DNA of 64,000 bases from JBCCVH01 sp942492555 (GTDB lineage Bacteria; Bacteroidota; Bacteroidia; Cytophagales; Amoebophilaceae). The notes under the pieces were generated by a model, which saw nothing but the letters and a program-made list of their open reading frames with translations, searched no databases and was not told the origin of the DNA. The translations under genes and the position numbers were made by a program. Each line of letters starts with the position of its first letter. Position 1 is the first letter of the stretch. Below, piece by piece: positions 17,920 through 26,083 of the stretch. The stretch spans positions 248,001 through 312,000 of the forward strand of contig CALOEX010000003.1 in NCBI GenBank assembly GCA_942492555.1, written 5' to 3'.

Positions 17920-19254
17920 TTATGTTTGAAACAAACACAACACCACATACAAACCAAACGATCCAAGGAACAGGACCAGTCCCAATAACATACAAGCTTC
18001 AATAACGTTATCAGGGTTTTCTTTTAGCAGTTGGTGCAATGTATGTTTTTTTGATGAGGTTTCTTTGTCTTCTAGTCCCTTTTCTGTTTCTGGTTCCATT
18101 GTTGTCTGTAAAGTATTGTCTATCAATTGTAGCCAAGCTGCTTTTTCAGGGTCTGGATGTGTGAGGAAGTGGGTTTCTTTTGCATTGCGTTCATTGGTGA
18201 TGGGCATAATGCCACAAAGTGCTTCCATATCTTTTTGCAGTTGTTCCTCATCCTTATTAAGCAATATATAAACCAAATAAGAATCTCCTGGTATTTGATT
18301 TTGTGTAGCGGGAATCAAATCTAACCATGTGTTACCTAAAGTAGCATAATGTAGTACTGTCTTTTTGCCTTGCATGTATTCCTCTACTTTCTCTAGTTTA
18401 ATAGAGCATGTTATGTCATTGTTTTTGGATTCATATGCATGTAAAGGATTAAACAATATATAAGCTTTGTGTCTTTTTTCATTTATTGTTTCCGATATAT
18501 CCAAATCCAATGCCAGCTTAATTTCTTCGTTTTTATGAAGGGTAGAAAAGGCCTCTGCTTTTATTAAATCAATTGTGCCATTGTTTACACTATAGTACAA
18601 TGTGAGTCCAAAACCTGTATAGTTTGCATCTTCTATGAGTTTTTGTGTTTTATCCTTGAGTTGTTGTTGCAAATTTTCATCTTTTAACTCTATAGCAGTT
18701 ATGTAGTTTATACCTTTTTCGATTTGTTCCTTCCTTGTTTTTATATCTGAGAAAATAACTTTTTTGTCTTTGAGCAACAAGTCTACCATCACTACTTGCC
18801 CACGATCATCTACTTTTTTACAGGCTTTTTTAATGTATGCTTCTGCGGTGTCCTGAGCAGTAGTGTTTAGGTTGTAAGCCTGGTTTAAATCTTTTGTGAT
18901 CTCTGGATTTTCAGAGAGAACATAAACAATGTTGTCTTTATTTATGCCTGAGGCTTCGATGCAATGTTTAATTTCTTTACTGGTAAAGTTTTTTGTGCGT
19001 AGGCATTTATCTGTAAAAATGCTTTTTTTTCTTTTTTTATCGCTGATTTTAACAAAAGTGATGGAATAATCTGTTGGTAACTCTCCTAAATCAATATGAT
19101 TTTGCAACTGATCAGGGTCTTTTCCTATAATGAGGAAGTATTGGCTAGTAATGTTTTGTTGTATGGAAGGCGTTTTGTTAAACATGAAAAAATAGAGCAA
19201 AAACGTTATGACTACAATGTATATAAGCCAATAACCAACGTGTTTTTTTTTCAT
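17920..19254 (-). CDS. Unknown protein anchored at both ends
   Basis: 444 residues, not recognised. A hydrophobic helix at 8-26 follows a Lys-rich N-terminus. A second helix (about 417-440) ends the protein after a charged, Glu/Lys-rich linker. The 380-residue middle part is soluble, with alternating strands and charged helices and two short Cys-containing stretches (KHCIEAS, KKACKK). The topology suggests one large domain outside the cytoplasm held by two membrane anchors. It lies 40 bp upstream of atpG on the same strand and may be co-transcribed, but nothing in the sequence links it to ATP synthase. Confidence 0.6.
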   Translation of the reverse strand: MKKKHVGYWLIYIVVITFLLYFFMFNKTPSIQQNITSQYFLIIGKDPDQLQNHIDLGELPTDYSITFVKISDKKRKKSIFTDKCLRTKNFTSKEIKHCIEASGINKDNIVYVLSENPEITKDLNQAYNLNTTAQDTAEAYIKKACKKVDDRGQVVMVDLLLKDKKVIFSDIKTRKEQIEKGINYITAIELKDENLQQQLKDKTQKLIEDANYTGFGLTLYYSVNNGTIDLIKAEAFSTLHKNEEIKLALDLDISETINEKRHKAYILFNPLHAYESKNNDITCSIKLEKVEEYMQGKKTVLHYATLGNTWLDLIPATQNQIPGDSYLVYILLNKDEEQLQKDMEALCGIMPITNERNAKETHFLTHPDPEKAAWLQLIDNTLQTTMEPETEKGLEDKETSSKKHTLHQLLKENPDNVIEACMLLGLVLFLGSFGLYVVLCLFQT

Positions 19255-19573
19255 GTTTTACTATCGTTTAAAGGTGCTATACTTTTATGTACAAGGTATA
19301 TGGTTTTGCTTCCCAACTCTTAAAAAGAGAGCAATAAGGTTACAATAATACGTTTTTTAATGTGTTTTTACAACTTTATTTACTTTAAAGAACCTCGTGA
19401 ACTCTATTCCTTTTTTTAGACACTTTTTTCACGCATTTTGCACCTTACATACCAAGTTATTTTTTTGTGGTTTTTTATCATTCACAAATGTGTTGTATAT
19501 TGCCTAAGCTTAGGGATTTTTTATAAAAGTGCTATGGTTGCTGTATCATATCAAACAGAATATTTTAATTAAA
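19255..19573. other. Divergent intergenic region, no gene seen
   Basis: About 320 bp, AT-rich, between divergently transcribed genes. It must hold both promoters, but I find no exact TAnnTTTG pair that convinces. Confidence 0.4.
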
Positions 19574-20203
19574 ATGAGAAGAAAAACAAGCATTGCTGTC
19601 ATTTTATTCATCGTCGTGGTTAGCGTGTGCATAGGCATAGGTTTTTTTTATTACTATAATGAAAATAAAGAAAATGAAGCAAAACGCATCTATAATACTA
19701 TGGTGACAGAAGGACGTCACTCTCGTGAAGATTTACTGCGTTTTGTTGGTAAATATCCCAAAGCACAAGTGAGCAAAACAGTACAGTATCGTATAGGAAA
19801 GATCTACCTAGAGGAAAAAGCATACAAAAAAGCAATTGATGCTTTTAAAAAATCTGGCAAACTGCCTAGCATTGAAATAGAAGCAGAACGTTTATATGCC
19901 ATTAGCCTTTGCTATTTTGAGCTAAATGAATACGAAAAAGCACTTTCCTTTATTAAAAGCATTATAGATGACATGCATTTTACTGCGTTTAGATATATCG
20001 AGCATATGCTAAATATCTATGAAGAACGTAAAAAAAATATTTCAGATTCCTCCACAAAAAAAGAAATGATAGAAAAACAATTGTCGATGGTACTTTCCTC
20101 TCTTGAAGACTATAAAAATGATAATAAACGGACAAAAGATTACAAAGATATATTAGTATGGAAAATAAAACTTGAAAAAGAATTAAAATCAATGGATGCC
20201 TAA
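19574..20203 (+). CDS. Membrane-anchored TPR-like protein (YfgM/outer-membrane assembly-like)
   Basis: The ATG at 19574 (MRRKTSIAVILF) is preferred over the frame opening at 19529, because it starts directly with a basic stretch and one membrane helix (6-27). The soluble part (about 35-180) has two or three TPR-like helical pairs (VQYRIGKIYLEEKAYKKAID; LYAISLCYFELNEYEKALS). The C-terminus is Lys/Asp-rich. Architecture resembles YfgM-like or BamD-like periplasmic TPR proteins, but I cannot assign it. It lies about 130 bp upstream of atpD in the same direction. Confidence 0.6.
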   Translation: MRRKTSIAVILFIVVVSVCIGIGFFYYYNENKENEAKRIYNTMVTEGRHSREDLLRFVGKYPKAQVSKTVQYRIGKIYLEEKAYKKAIDAFKKSGKLPSIEIEAERLYAISLCYFELNEYEKALSFIKSIIDDMHFTAFRYIEHMLNIYEERKKNISDSSTKKEMIEKQLSMVLSSLEDYKNDNKRTKDYKDILVWKIKLEKELKSMDA

Positions 20204-20278
20204 CTCTAGGTATCAACATACTTTACAACTATTTGTAATCGAAATGTACACTACGAAACAAAAAATGATACCAACTAT

Positions 20279-20309
20279 TTTCAACTTCGTGCAAATTCAA
20301 TTAGATTTG
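20279..20309 (+). promoter_or_regulatory. Candidate promoter of atpD
   Basis: TAGATTTG (20302-20309) is an exact -7 match. TTTC (20279-20282) stands 19 bp upstream as a three-of-four -33 match. The ATG of atpD is 26 bp downstream. Confidence 0.6.
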
Positions 20310-20335
20310 CGTCTACTTTACTAAATTTATAAAAT

Positions 20336-21841
20336 ATGTTGAACAAAGGTATCATTACTCGAATTATAGGCCCTATTATTGATGTTCAGTTTGATACTAC
20401 CCAGGGATGTCGTTTACCCGAATTGCTACACGCTTTAATAGTAGAAAAAACAACAGGAGAACAGATAGTGTTGGAATGTGCTCAACATCTTGGGCAAGAT
20501 AGTGTACGTACCATTGCCATGGAAAATACAGATGGACTCTCCCGAGGTATGGAAGTAATAGATCAAGGAAATCCCATCAGTGTTCCCGTAGGTGAAGAAA
20601 TACGTGGCCGTTTGTTCAATGTAATAGGAGAGCCTATTGATGGTCTTACCTTACCCAAAAAGCTCCAACGAAAAATTATCCACCAACCCGCTCCTTCTTT
20701 TGATTCTTTGGCTACTCAATCTGAGATTTTGACCACAGGCATCAAAGTTATTGACCTCTTAGCACCTTATGTCAAAGGAGGTAAAATCGGACTTTTTGGT
20801 GGTGCTGGTGTTGGTAAGACCGTTCTTATCATGGAAATTATCAACAATGTAGCCAAAGCATATAAAGGAATTTCCGTTTTTGCAGGAGTAGGGGAAAGAA
20901 CACGAGAAGGCAATGATTTTTTGCGTGAAATGATTGAATCTGGCGTTATTGATTATGGTAAAGCATTTAAAGAATCAATGAAAAAAGGAGATTGGGATCT
21001 CTCTAAAGTAGATTATAAAGCACTGGAAAACTCTAAAGCAACCATGGTTTTTGGACAGATGAATGAATCTCCAGGAGCACGCGCACGTGTGGCTTTAACA
21101 GGGCTTACCATTGCAGAATACTTCCGAGATAGAACCGAAGGCACCACCGGAAACAACGTCCTCTTTCTCATTGACAATATTTTTCGCTTTACACAAGCAG
21201 GGGCAGAAATCTCTTCCCTTTTAGGACGCATCCCTTCAGCCGTAGGCTATCAACCTACTTTAGCCACAGAAATGGGAAGGTTACAAGAACGTATTGCCTC
21301 ACTCAAAACAGGTTCCATCACCTCTATCCAAGCTGTTTATGTACCTGCTGACGACCTTACAGACCCAGCTCCTGCAACGCTTTTCTCCCACTTAGATGCT
21401 ACGACTGTCTTGTCTAGAAAAATTGCTTCTTTAGGTATTTTCCCAGCCGTTGACGCTTTGGATTCATCTTCACGTATTTTAAACCCTAGCATATTAGGAG
21501 AAGAACACTACCATTGCGCACAAAATGTAAAAATGATCTTACAACGCTATCAAGAGCTACAAGACATCATTGCCATTCTAGGCATGGACGAGCTTTCCGA
21601 AGAAGATAAGCTTCTTGTTGCACGTGCACGTAAAGTACAACGCTTTTTATCTCAACCCTTTTTCGTAGCAGAACAGTTTACAGGACTACCTGGTGCTTAT
21701 GTAAAATTAGAAGATACAATCAAAGGCTTCAATAAAATTATCCAAGGAGAAGTAGATCATCTACCTGAAGTTGCCTTTAACTTAGTAGGAACCATTGAAG
21801 AAGCCATTGCAAAAGGAGAAACCCTAGAAAAATCCTTGTAG
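20336..21841 (+). CDS. atpD: F1 ATP synthase beta subunit
   Basis: Catalytic subunit of F1. 501 residues. P-loop GGAGVGKT at 155-162, GERTREGNDF near 190, and the nucleotide-binding LFLIDNIFRF near 275. It carries the Bacteroidetes-type insertion after the GERTREGND motif (about residues 205-235, KGDWDLSKVDYKALENSK). In most Bacteroidetes atpC follows at once; here the 416 bp downstream contain no epsilon-subunit gene, so atpC is elsewhere or lost. The catalytic residues look intact. Confidence 0.97.
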   Translation: MLNKGIITRIIGPIIDVQFDTTQGCRLPELLHALIVEKTTGEQIVLECAQHLGQDSVRTIAMENTDGLSRGMEVIDQGNPISVPVGEEIRGRLFNVIGEPIDGLTLPKKLQRKIIHQPAPSFDSLATQSEILTTGIKVIDLLAPYVKGGKIGLFGGAGVGKTVLIMEIINNVAKAYKGISVFAGVGERTREGNDFLREMIESGVIDYGKAFKESMKKGDWDLSKVDYKALENSKATMVFGQMNESPGARARVALTGLTIAEYFRDRTEGTTGNNVLFLIDNIFRFTQAGAEISSLLGRIPSAVGYQPTLATEMGRLQERIASLKTGSITSIQAVYVPADDLTDPAPATLFSHLDATTVLSRKIASLGIFPAVDALDSSSRILNPSILGEEHYHCAQNVKMILQRYQELQDIIAILGMDELSEEDKLLVARARKVQRFLSQPFFVAEQFTGLPGAYVKLEDTIKGFNKIIQGEVDHLPEVAFNLVGTIEEAIAKGETLEKSL

Positions 21842-22257
21842 AAAAAACATGCATAACATAGATCATTTTTTGTGCTATAACCACTTTTTTATTTTTAAAT
21901 TTTCCAAGAACCTACATGTCTCACAAAAAAAAATTGTAGATCTTGTAGAATCAGTTTTCTTTTTATGCATCTTTCTATTTTCTGTTCTGTGTTTATTTTT
22001 AGCAAAATTATGGAAATTTCTAATATGTGAAATGTGGGTAAAAAATAGCATAGGCGTCCGGGCTCTAGCATAGTAGCGGAGCTACGTGCTAGAGCCCGGA
22101 CGCACGAAAGCAACGAAGGGTGTAATGGGGGAAGGTCATACATTGTGTGGAAAATACAATTTCATTAAACAACTGCATTGTTTTTTCCATCATTTGATTT
22201 TTTCATGATAAAAATGTATAATCAGATATTTAGTTTATTTATTTTATTCTTTATATC
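21842..22257. other. Intergenic region with hairpin repeat, no gene
   Basis: About 416 bp after atpD. No atpC. It holds the G+C-rich hairpin repeat at 22054-22103 followed by GGGGAAGGTCATACATTGTG. A close variant of that string also occurs inside the IS1595-like elements. Confidence 0.6.
22054..22103. repeat. G+C-rich hairpin repeat, copy 1
   Basis: Arms 22054-22077 and 22081-22103 are complementary except for one mismatch/indel (GCGTCCGGGCTCTAGCA on the outside); loop GGA. It is related to the perfect hairpin at 62119-62165 and to a degenerate half copy at 52371. The base composition stands out from the AT-rich surroundings. Confidence 0.85.
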
Positions 22258-23856
22258 ATGGCAATACAAAAACGTATCTGGCTTTTAATCAAAATACTGC
22301 TCGTAATATCATTCCCATTACATGCTGCAGCACTTAACAACCAGTCCGAAAAACCAGTTATCACTTCGTTTTCAGAAAATAACTATCCGCAAGTCATAGA
22401 CTATACCTCTTTCCATAGTAAAAAACCCATTGACAATACAGTAAATCCAAAAAATCTGAAAAAAGTAAATTTGCCAAACGATTTAAATAGGTTGCATACC
22501 CTTGCAAATAAAAAAGAACAAAAAAAGCATGTACTCATGAACGTGATATTGAGCAATACGCCTATTGCCAAAAAAAACACCAAAAAAGAGCAACAATCAT
22601 ATCAAGAGGAAAAAGAGGGAACTTGCAATGATCAACAACAAAAAAACAACCACCAGGCAACATCTATTTATAAAAAATATATTTTAGCATCCACAGGTTT
22701 ACTCAATAACAATGCACATAAAACTGCCCACAAACTGTTTTATCACATCATCCAAACCCAACCCTCCCATATCATTCCCACACTTTTGCAGTGGCTATAT
22801 ATCAGCAAAGAAAAGCATGTAATAGAACTATCCATTAACGTACCCATTTGTCCATCCTGTCAATATTTACTCAAAGAAATAGTGGGACACACCCAAGAGG
22901 TAACTGCCAACGAAACAGGTTGCCAAAAACAGACTTATGACTGGAAAAAAATACCCTTGCTCGCCAAAAAATACCTTAAGCATTCCATACACAATGATTT
23001 TTCTGCCCTTACACTCCATAATCTCGGAAATGCATATTACACCGAAGGAAACTATGCAGACGCAATGAACACATACAAAAAAGCATTAAAAATTTATGAA
23101 AACACCTTAGGAAAAGACCATCCTGATTATGCTACAACCCTCAATAATCTTGGAAATATATACTATGCCCAAGGCAACTGGCAAGAGGCTATCAATATTT
23201 ACCAACAAACGTTAAAAATTTCTGAAAAAACCCTAGGAAAAAAACATCCTGACTATGCTACAACCCTCAATAATCTCGGGTTGCTATATGATGCCCAAGG
23301 AAAGCATCGAGTCGCAATAACCACCTATCAACAAGCATTGCAAATTTATGCAAAAACCATAGGAAAAAACCATCCTGGATATACCATCACCCTCAATAAC
23401 CTCGGTGATACGTATAAAGTCCAAGGAAAATGGCAAAACGCTATCAACACATACAAAGAAGTACTACAAACCTTAGAAAAAACCATAGGCAAAGAAAATG
23501 TTGCCTATGCTACCACACTCAATAATCTTGCTGGTATATATGACACCCAAGGAAAGTTGCATGCCACGATTGATACCTACAACCAAGTACTACAAATTGA
23601 AGAAAAAATAATAGGAAAGGACCATCCTGAATATGCGAATACCCTCAATAATATCGGAGTGCTATATGACGAACAAGAAAAATTTCAAGAAGCCATCACC
23701 ATGTATAACCAAGCATTGCAAATCAAAGAAAAAACCCTAGGCAAAAACCACCCTTCTACCAAAATAACAAAAGACAATCTAACAGAGTGCCAAACAGAGA
23801 TAGCATCTACCCCATCGTTACAAAAAGATGAAAAAAAACAAGAAAAAAATACGTGA
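22258..23856 (+). CDS. Exported TPR (kinesin light chain-type) protein
   Basis: 532 residues. Signal peptide 1-25 (ends LHAAA). A long low-complexity Lys/Asn/Gln linker (about 30-145) follows, then a helical region with a CxxC pair (CPSCQYL, about 199). From about 255 there are six consecutive 42-residue TPR units with the motif YATTLNNLGxxYxxQG...AIxxYxQALxI and the connecting GKxHPDY of kinesin-light-chain TPRs. Such repeats bind proteins; export and abundance of the family here suggest a secreted host-interaction or envelope role (inference). The repeats are diverged, unlike those of the gene at 26084. Confidence 0.85.
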   Translation: MAIQKRIWLLIKILLVISFPLHAAALNNQSEKPVITSFSENNYPQVIDYTSFHSKKPIDNTVNPKNLKKVNLPNDLNRLHTLANKKEQKKHVLMNVILSNTPIAKKNTKKEQQSYQEEKEGTCNDQQQKNNHQATSIYKKYILASTGLLNNNAHKTAHKLFYHIIQTQPSHIIPTLLQWLYISKEKHVIELSINVPICPSCQYLLKEIVGHTQEVTANETGCQKQTYDWKKIPLLAKKYLKHSIHNDFSALTLHNLGNAYYTEGNYADAMNTYKKALKIYENTLGKDHPDYATTLNNLGNIYYAQGNWQEAINIYQQTLKISEKTLGKKHPDYATTLNNLGLLYDAQGKHRVAITTYQQALQIYAKTIGKNHPGYTITLNNLGDTYKVQGKWQNAINTYKEVLQTLEKTIGKENVAYATTLNNLAGIYDTQGKLHATIDTYNQVLQIEEKIIGKDHPEYANTLNNIGVLYDEQEKFQEAITMYNQALQIKEKTLGKNHPSTKITKDNLTECQTEIASTPSLQKDEKKQEKNT

Positions 23857-23948
23857 TCTACCATGATATAAAAAAATAAAAAATTTTTTGGGTGGTTTTT
23901 TCTTATGCTCTTATTACTTTTCCCCTGTATTTTTCATATATTGATATC

Positions 23949-24506
23949 ATGGTTAAAACACTACAAGAACATCAAGTTGTCATACAAGCATGCAAAAATC
24001 TTTTTGAAGCCAAAAATAAAGATTATGATACAGCCTGGCGCATCATGCGATTACCCTCCTGCACCGATCAAATTTTGATCAAAGCAAAGAGAATTCGATC
24101 AATCCAAGAAAGAGGCACACAAAAAATTAGCGATAGCATCAACAATGAATTAATAGGCATTATCAACTATGCTGTAATCGCTTTAATACAGATTCGCCTT
24201 GCCAATAGTGTAAAGCTTGAAGTTCCCTATGATGAGCTTTCTACACTTTATGATATGTGTATAGAAGAAGTGCAAGATCTTTTGCAAAATAAAAATCACG
24301 ATTATGATGAAGTTTGGCGTGAAATGCGCACAAGTTCTCTTATTGATATTATTTTGATGAAATTGTTTCGTATTAAAAAAATTGAAGATAATAGTGGCAT
24401 AACAATTGTTTCTGAAGGAGTGAAAGCAAACTATCAAGATATTATCAACTATGCGGTTTTTGCTTTAATACAACGTGGCTTTTGTATTGAAAATACTAAA
24501 AGTTAA
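23949..24506 (+). CDS. DUF1599-domain protein, tandem duplicated
   Basis: About 185 residues from the ATG at 23949 (MVKTLQEHQV); the frame opens earlier at 23892. Two similar halves each carry the DUF1599 core: KNKDYDTAWRIMR (about residue 22) and KNHDYDEVWREMR (about 112), followed by a long hydrophobic helix ending INYAVIALIQ and INYAVFALIQ. The family is common in Bacteroidetes; its function is not established. Short cytosolic protein with no obvious operon partner. Confidence 0.8.
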   Translation: MVKTLQEHQVVIQACKNLFEAKNKDYDTAWRIMRLPSCTDQILIKAKRIRSIQERGTQKISDSINNELIGIINYAVIALIQIRLANSVKLEVPYDELSTLYDMCIEEVQDLLQNKNHDYDEVWREMRTSSLIDIILMKLFRIKKIEDNSGITIVSEGVKANYQDIINYAVFALIQRGFCIENTKS

Positions 24507-24805
24507 CCCAATGATGATACGCAAAAATAAACGCTTTGCAACACTTTTTTCCTATTATTCGTTAAACTCTTGTAAAAAATTAAGGGCTGGCACATGAAAT
24601 TCATTCTTGAAAGATCTTTTAACAGTTCTTTTGATCCCCCAATATTAAATCTCCATTCGCATTCTTTCAAAAAAAGATAAAAGTTTTTTTTAGGGATTCC
24701 GTTGAACTTTCTCAGGTGGGGTTTTGCCTGGTTTTAAAGGTTTTCTAAGCCATTAATAGGGTTTTGTTTTTTTGCAAAATTAAAAATAGATGTTTATATA
24801 TAAGT

Positions 24806-25549
24806 ATGAACATATTATATATTATAATTTTCACTACCCCGAGCTTCATAAGCATACTGTTCACTACCTTAAGCTACTTCTTCATAGAAAGAAAAAACCT
24901 AAAATATCAAAAAGGAAACAAGACCACACCTTTTGAAAAGCAAATGCCTTTTATACCTTTCACCTCCATACCCCCTATACAAAAAACCACCAACCCTACA
25001 GCCGGCGACCCAGATGATGATGAACGAAGAGAAGGAGAAGAAAGAGCAGAAGGTCAAACACACTCCACCTCTAAGGGCAAACCAAGCAAAGCATGGCTCC
25101 TCAAATTTTCTCGCATCAACGTAGGAGAAGAACCCAAAGGCAAAAAAAAGCAAAGTGACACCCCTACAGAGCATACACTAAACCAAAAGAAACTATTCCG
25201 CACATTCATCATCGTTTACTACATCGCAAAGCACCTCAAAAACAAACAAAGAACAAAAAATACCAAAAAAAGAAAAAGCACAAACACTACAAAGTACGCA
25301 AGCATCCGCAACTCATATCGATATGAAATAGACCAAAGCCAAAACAACGCAACCCCGTATAGCATTTTGTGGCACATCACCATTGACCATAAACAAGTAG
25401 CAACCTATATCCAAAAAATGAGAGGATCACCTACATGCTTTAAAGAAGTACAAAGCCATAGCACCTTTCCTCCATGGCTTCTGCAAAACACAACGTTTAT
25501 AACACTGATGCATGGCATCCTAAAACCAGAAGATTTTACAATCAGATAG
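24806..25549 (+). CDS. Unclassified membrane-anchored protein, family copy 1 (element passenger)
   Basis: 248 residues from the ATG at 24806 (MNILYIIIFTTPSF); the frame is open from 24764. An N-terminal helix (3-24, SFISILFTTLSYFFIE) is followed by a Pro/Glu/Lys-rich, probably disordered, acidic-basic stretch (about 40-115). A conserved C-terminal domain (about 120-248) has YYIAKHLKNKQ, the core YRYEIDQSQNN, WHITIDHKQVATYIQKMRG and TFPPWLLQNTTFI. No known domain is recognised. Copies at 47704 and 62293 are about 90% identical and all intact. It is followed at once by the small palindrome TAGACATAGTCTA. Confidence 0.7.
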   Translation: MNILYIIIFTTPSFISILFTTLSYFFIERKNLKYQKGNKTTPFEKQMPFIPFTSIPPIQKTTNPTAGDPDDDERREGEERAEGQTHSTSKGKPSKAWLLKFSRINVGEEPKGKKKQSDTPTEHTLNQKKLFRTFIIVYYIAKHLKNKQRTKNTKKRKSTNTTKYASIRNSYRYEIDQSQNNATPYSILWHITIDHKQVATYIQKMRGSPTCFKEVQSHSTFPPWLLQNTTFITLMHGILKPEDFTIR

Positions 25550-25687
25550 ACATAGTCTAGAGGGAGAAGTTTTGCGTTGCAATGTGCTGACGTCTGTTTT
25601 TTACCTAAACAAGCCAACATTAATTGTATTTAAGCATCTAAATTTCCTTTCTTACACACAATATATGACCTTCCCAGCAATACCCTG

Positions 25688-25992
25688 TGTAAACCCTATC
25701 TCCTCTCTTTAAAATACCAAAAACTAACACTTTCCCTTTTGTACCCCACCTCTTTTTCCTTTGTGATGTCCTCTAAAATAACGCTCATCAACTTCTATTT
25801 TGCCATCAAATTTTTCAGCTCTTTGATGTTATTTTTTAGCTATTTTTTCTCGCAGTTTGTGGTAGAATTTTGTAGCTGTATTTTTATGCACTGAAATTAA
25901 CTCGTCTAGAGGACGTGCAGGCGTCCCTGCAATAAAGTGTTTTATTAGTTTTTTTGCTTGATTTTATTAATTTTGCAATACTTTAAATGCAT
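25688..25992 (-). pseudogene. IS1595-family transposase remnant, copy 1
   Basis: Reads inwards from the right end of the element. Recognisable pieces: KYCKINKIK, TARTVAEL-like N-terminal HTH region, then KIEVDERYFRGHHKGKRGG and VLVFGILKRG, the first DDE Asp and following block of IS1595/IS1016-type transposases. Compared with copy 2 it has a one-base deletion near KIK and a CAA-to-TAA stop before the KFDGKIEVD block. The C-terminal half, with the remaining catalytic residues, is absent. Confidence 0.8.
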
Positions 25993-26083
25993 GATTTTGC
26001 ACACAATTTATCGATTATTGTGTGCCAGTCCTAAAAGTTATTATTATGGACTTAAAACAACCTATTATTCACAAATGCCACCT

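Larger units (their letters stand above)
24580..26035. mobile_element. IS1595-like element with passenger gene, copy 1
   Basis: About 1.46 kb bounded by imperfect inverted ends: left TTAAGGGCTGGCACA at 24580, right the complement of TTTTAGGACTGGCACA ending at 26035. The same ends bound copy 2 (47466-49714). Inside are an intact forward gene (24806-25549) and, reading inwards from the right end, a remnant of an IS1595-family transposase. No 8-bp target duplication is seen. Without a working transposase it could move only in trans. Confidence 0.75.

Noticed and set aside
24899..25174. Antisense open frame within the passenger gene, also open in copy 3 (62668-62937)
   Set aside because: Its conservation follows from the high DNA identity of the copies; the sense frame has the coherent protein architecture.
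24572..26043. 8-bp target-site duplication around IS1595-like copy 1 (and copy 2)
   Set aside because: The bases next to the inverted ends do not match each other in either copy; ends may be old or recombined.
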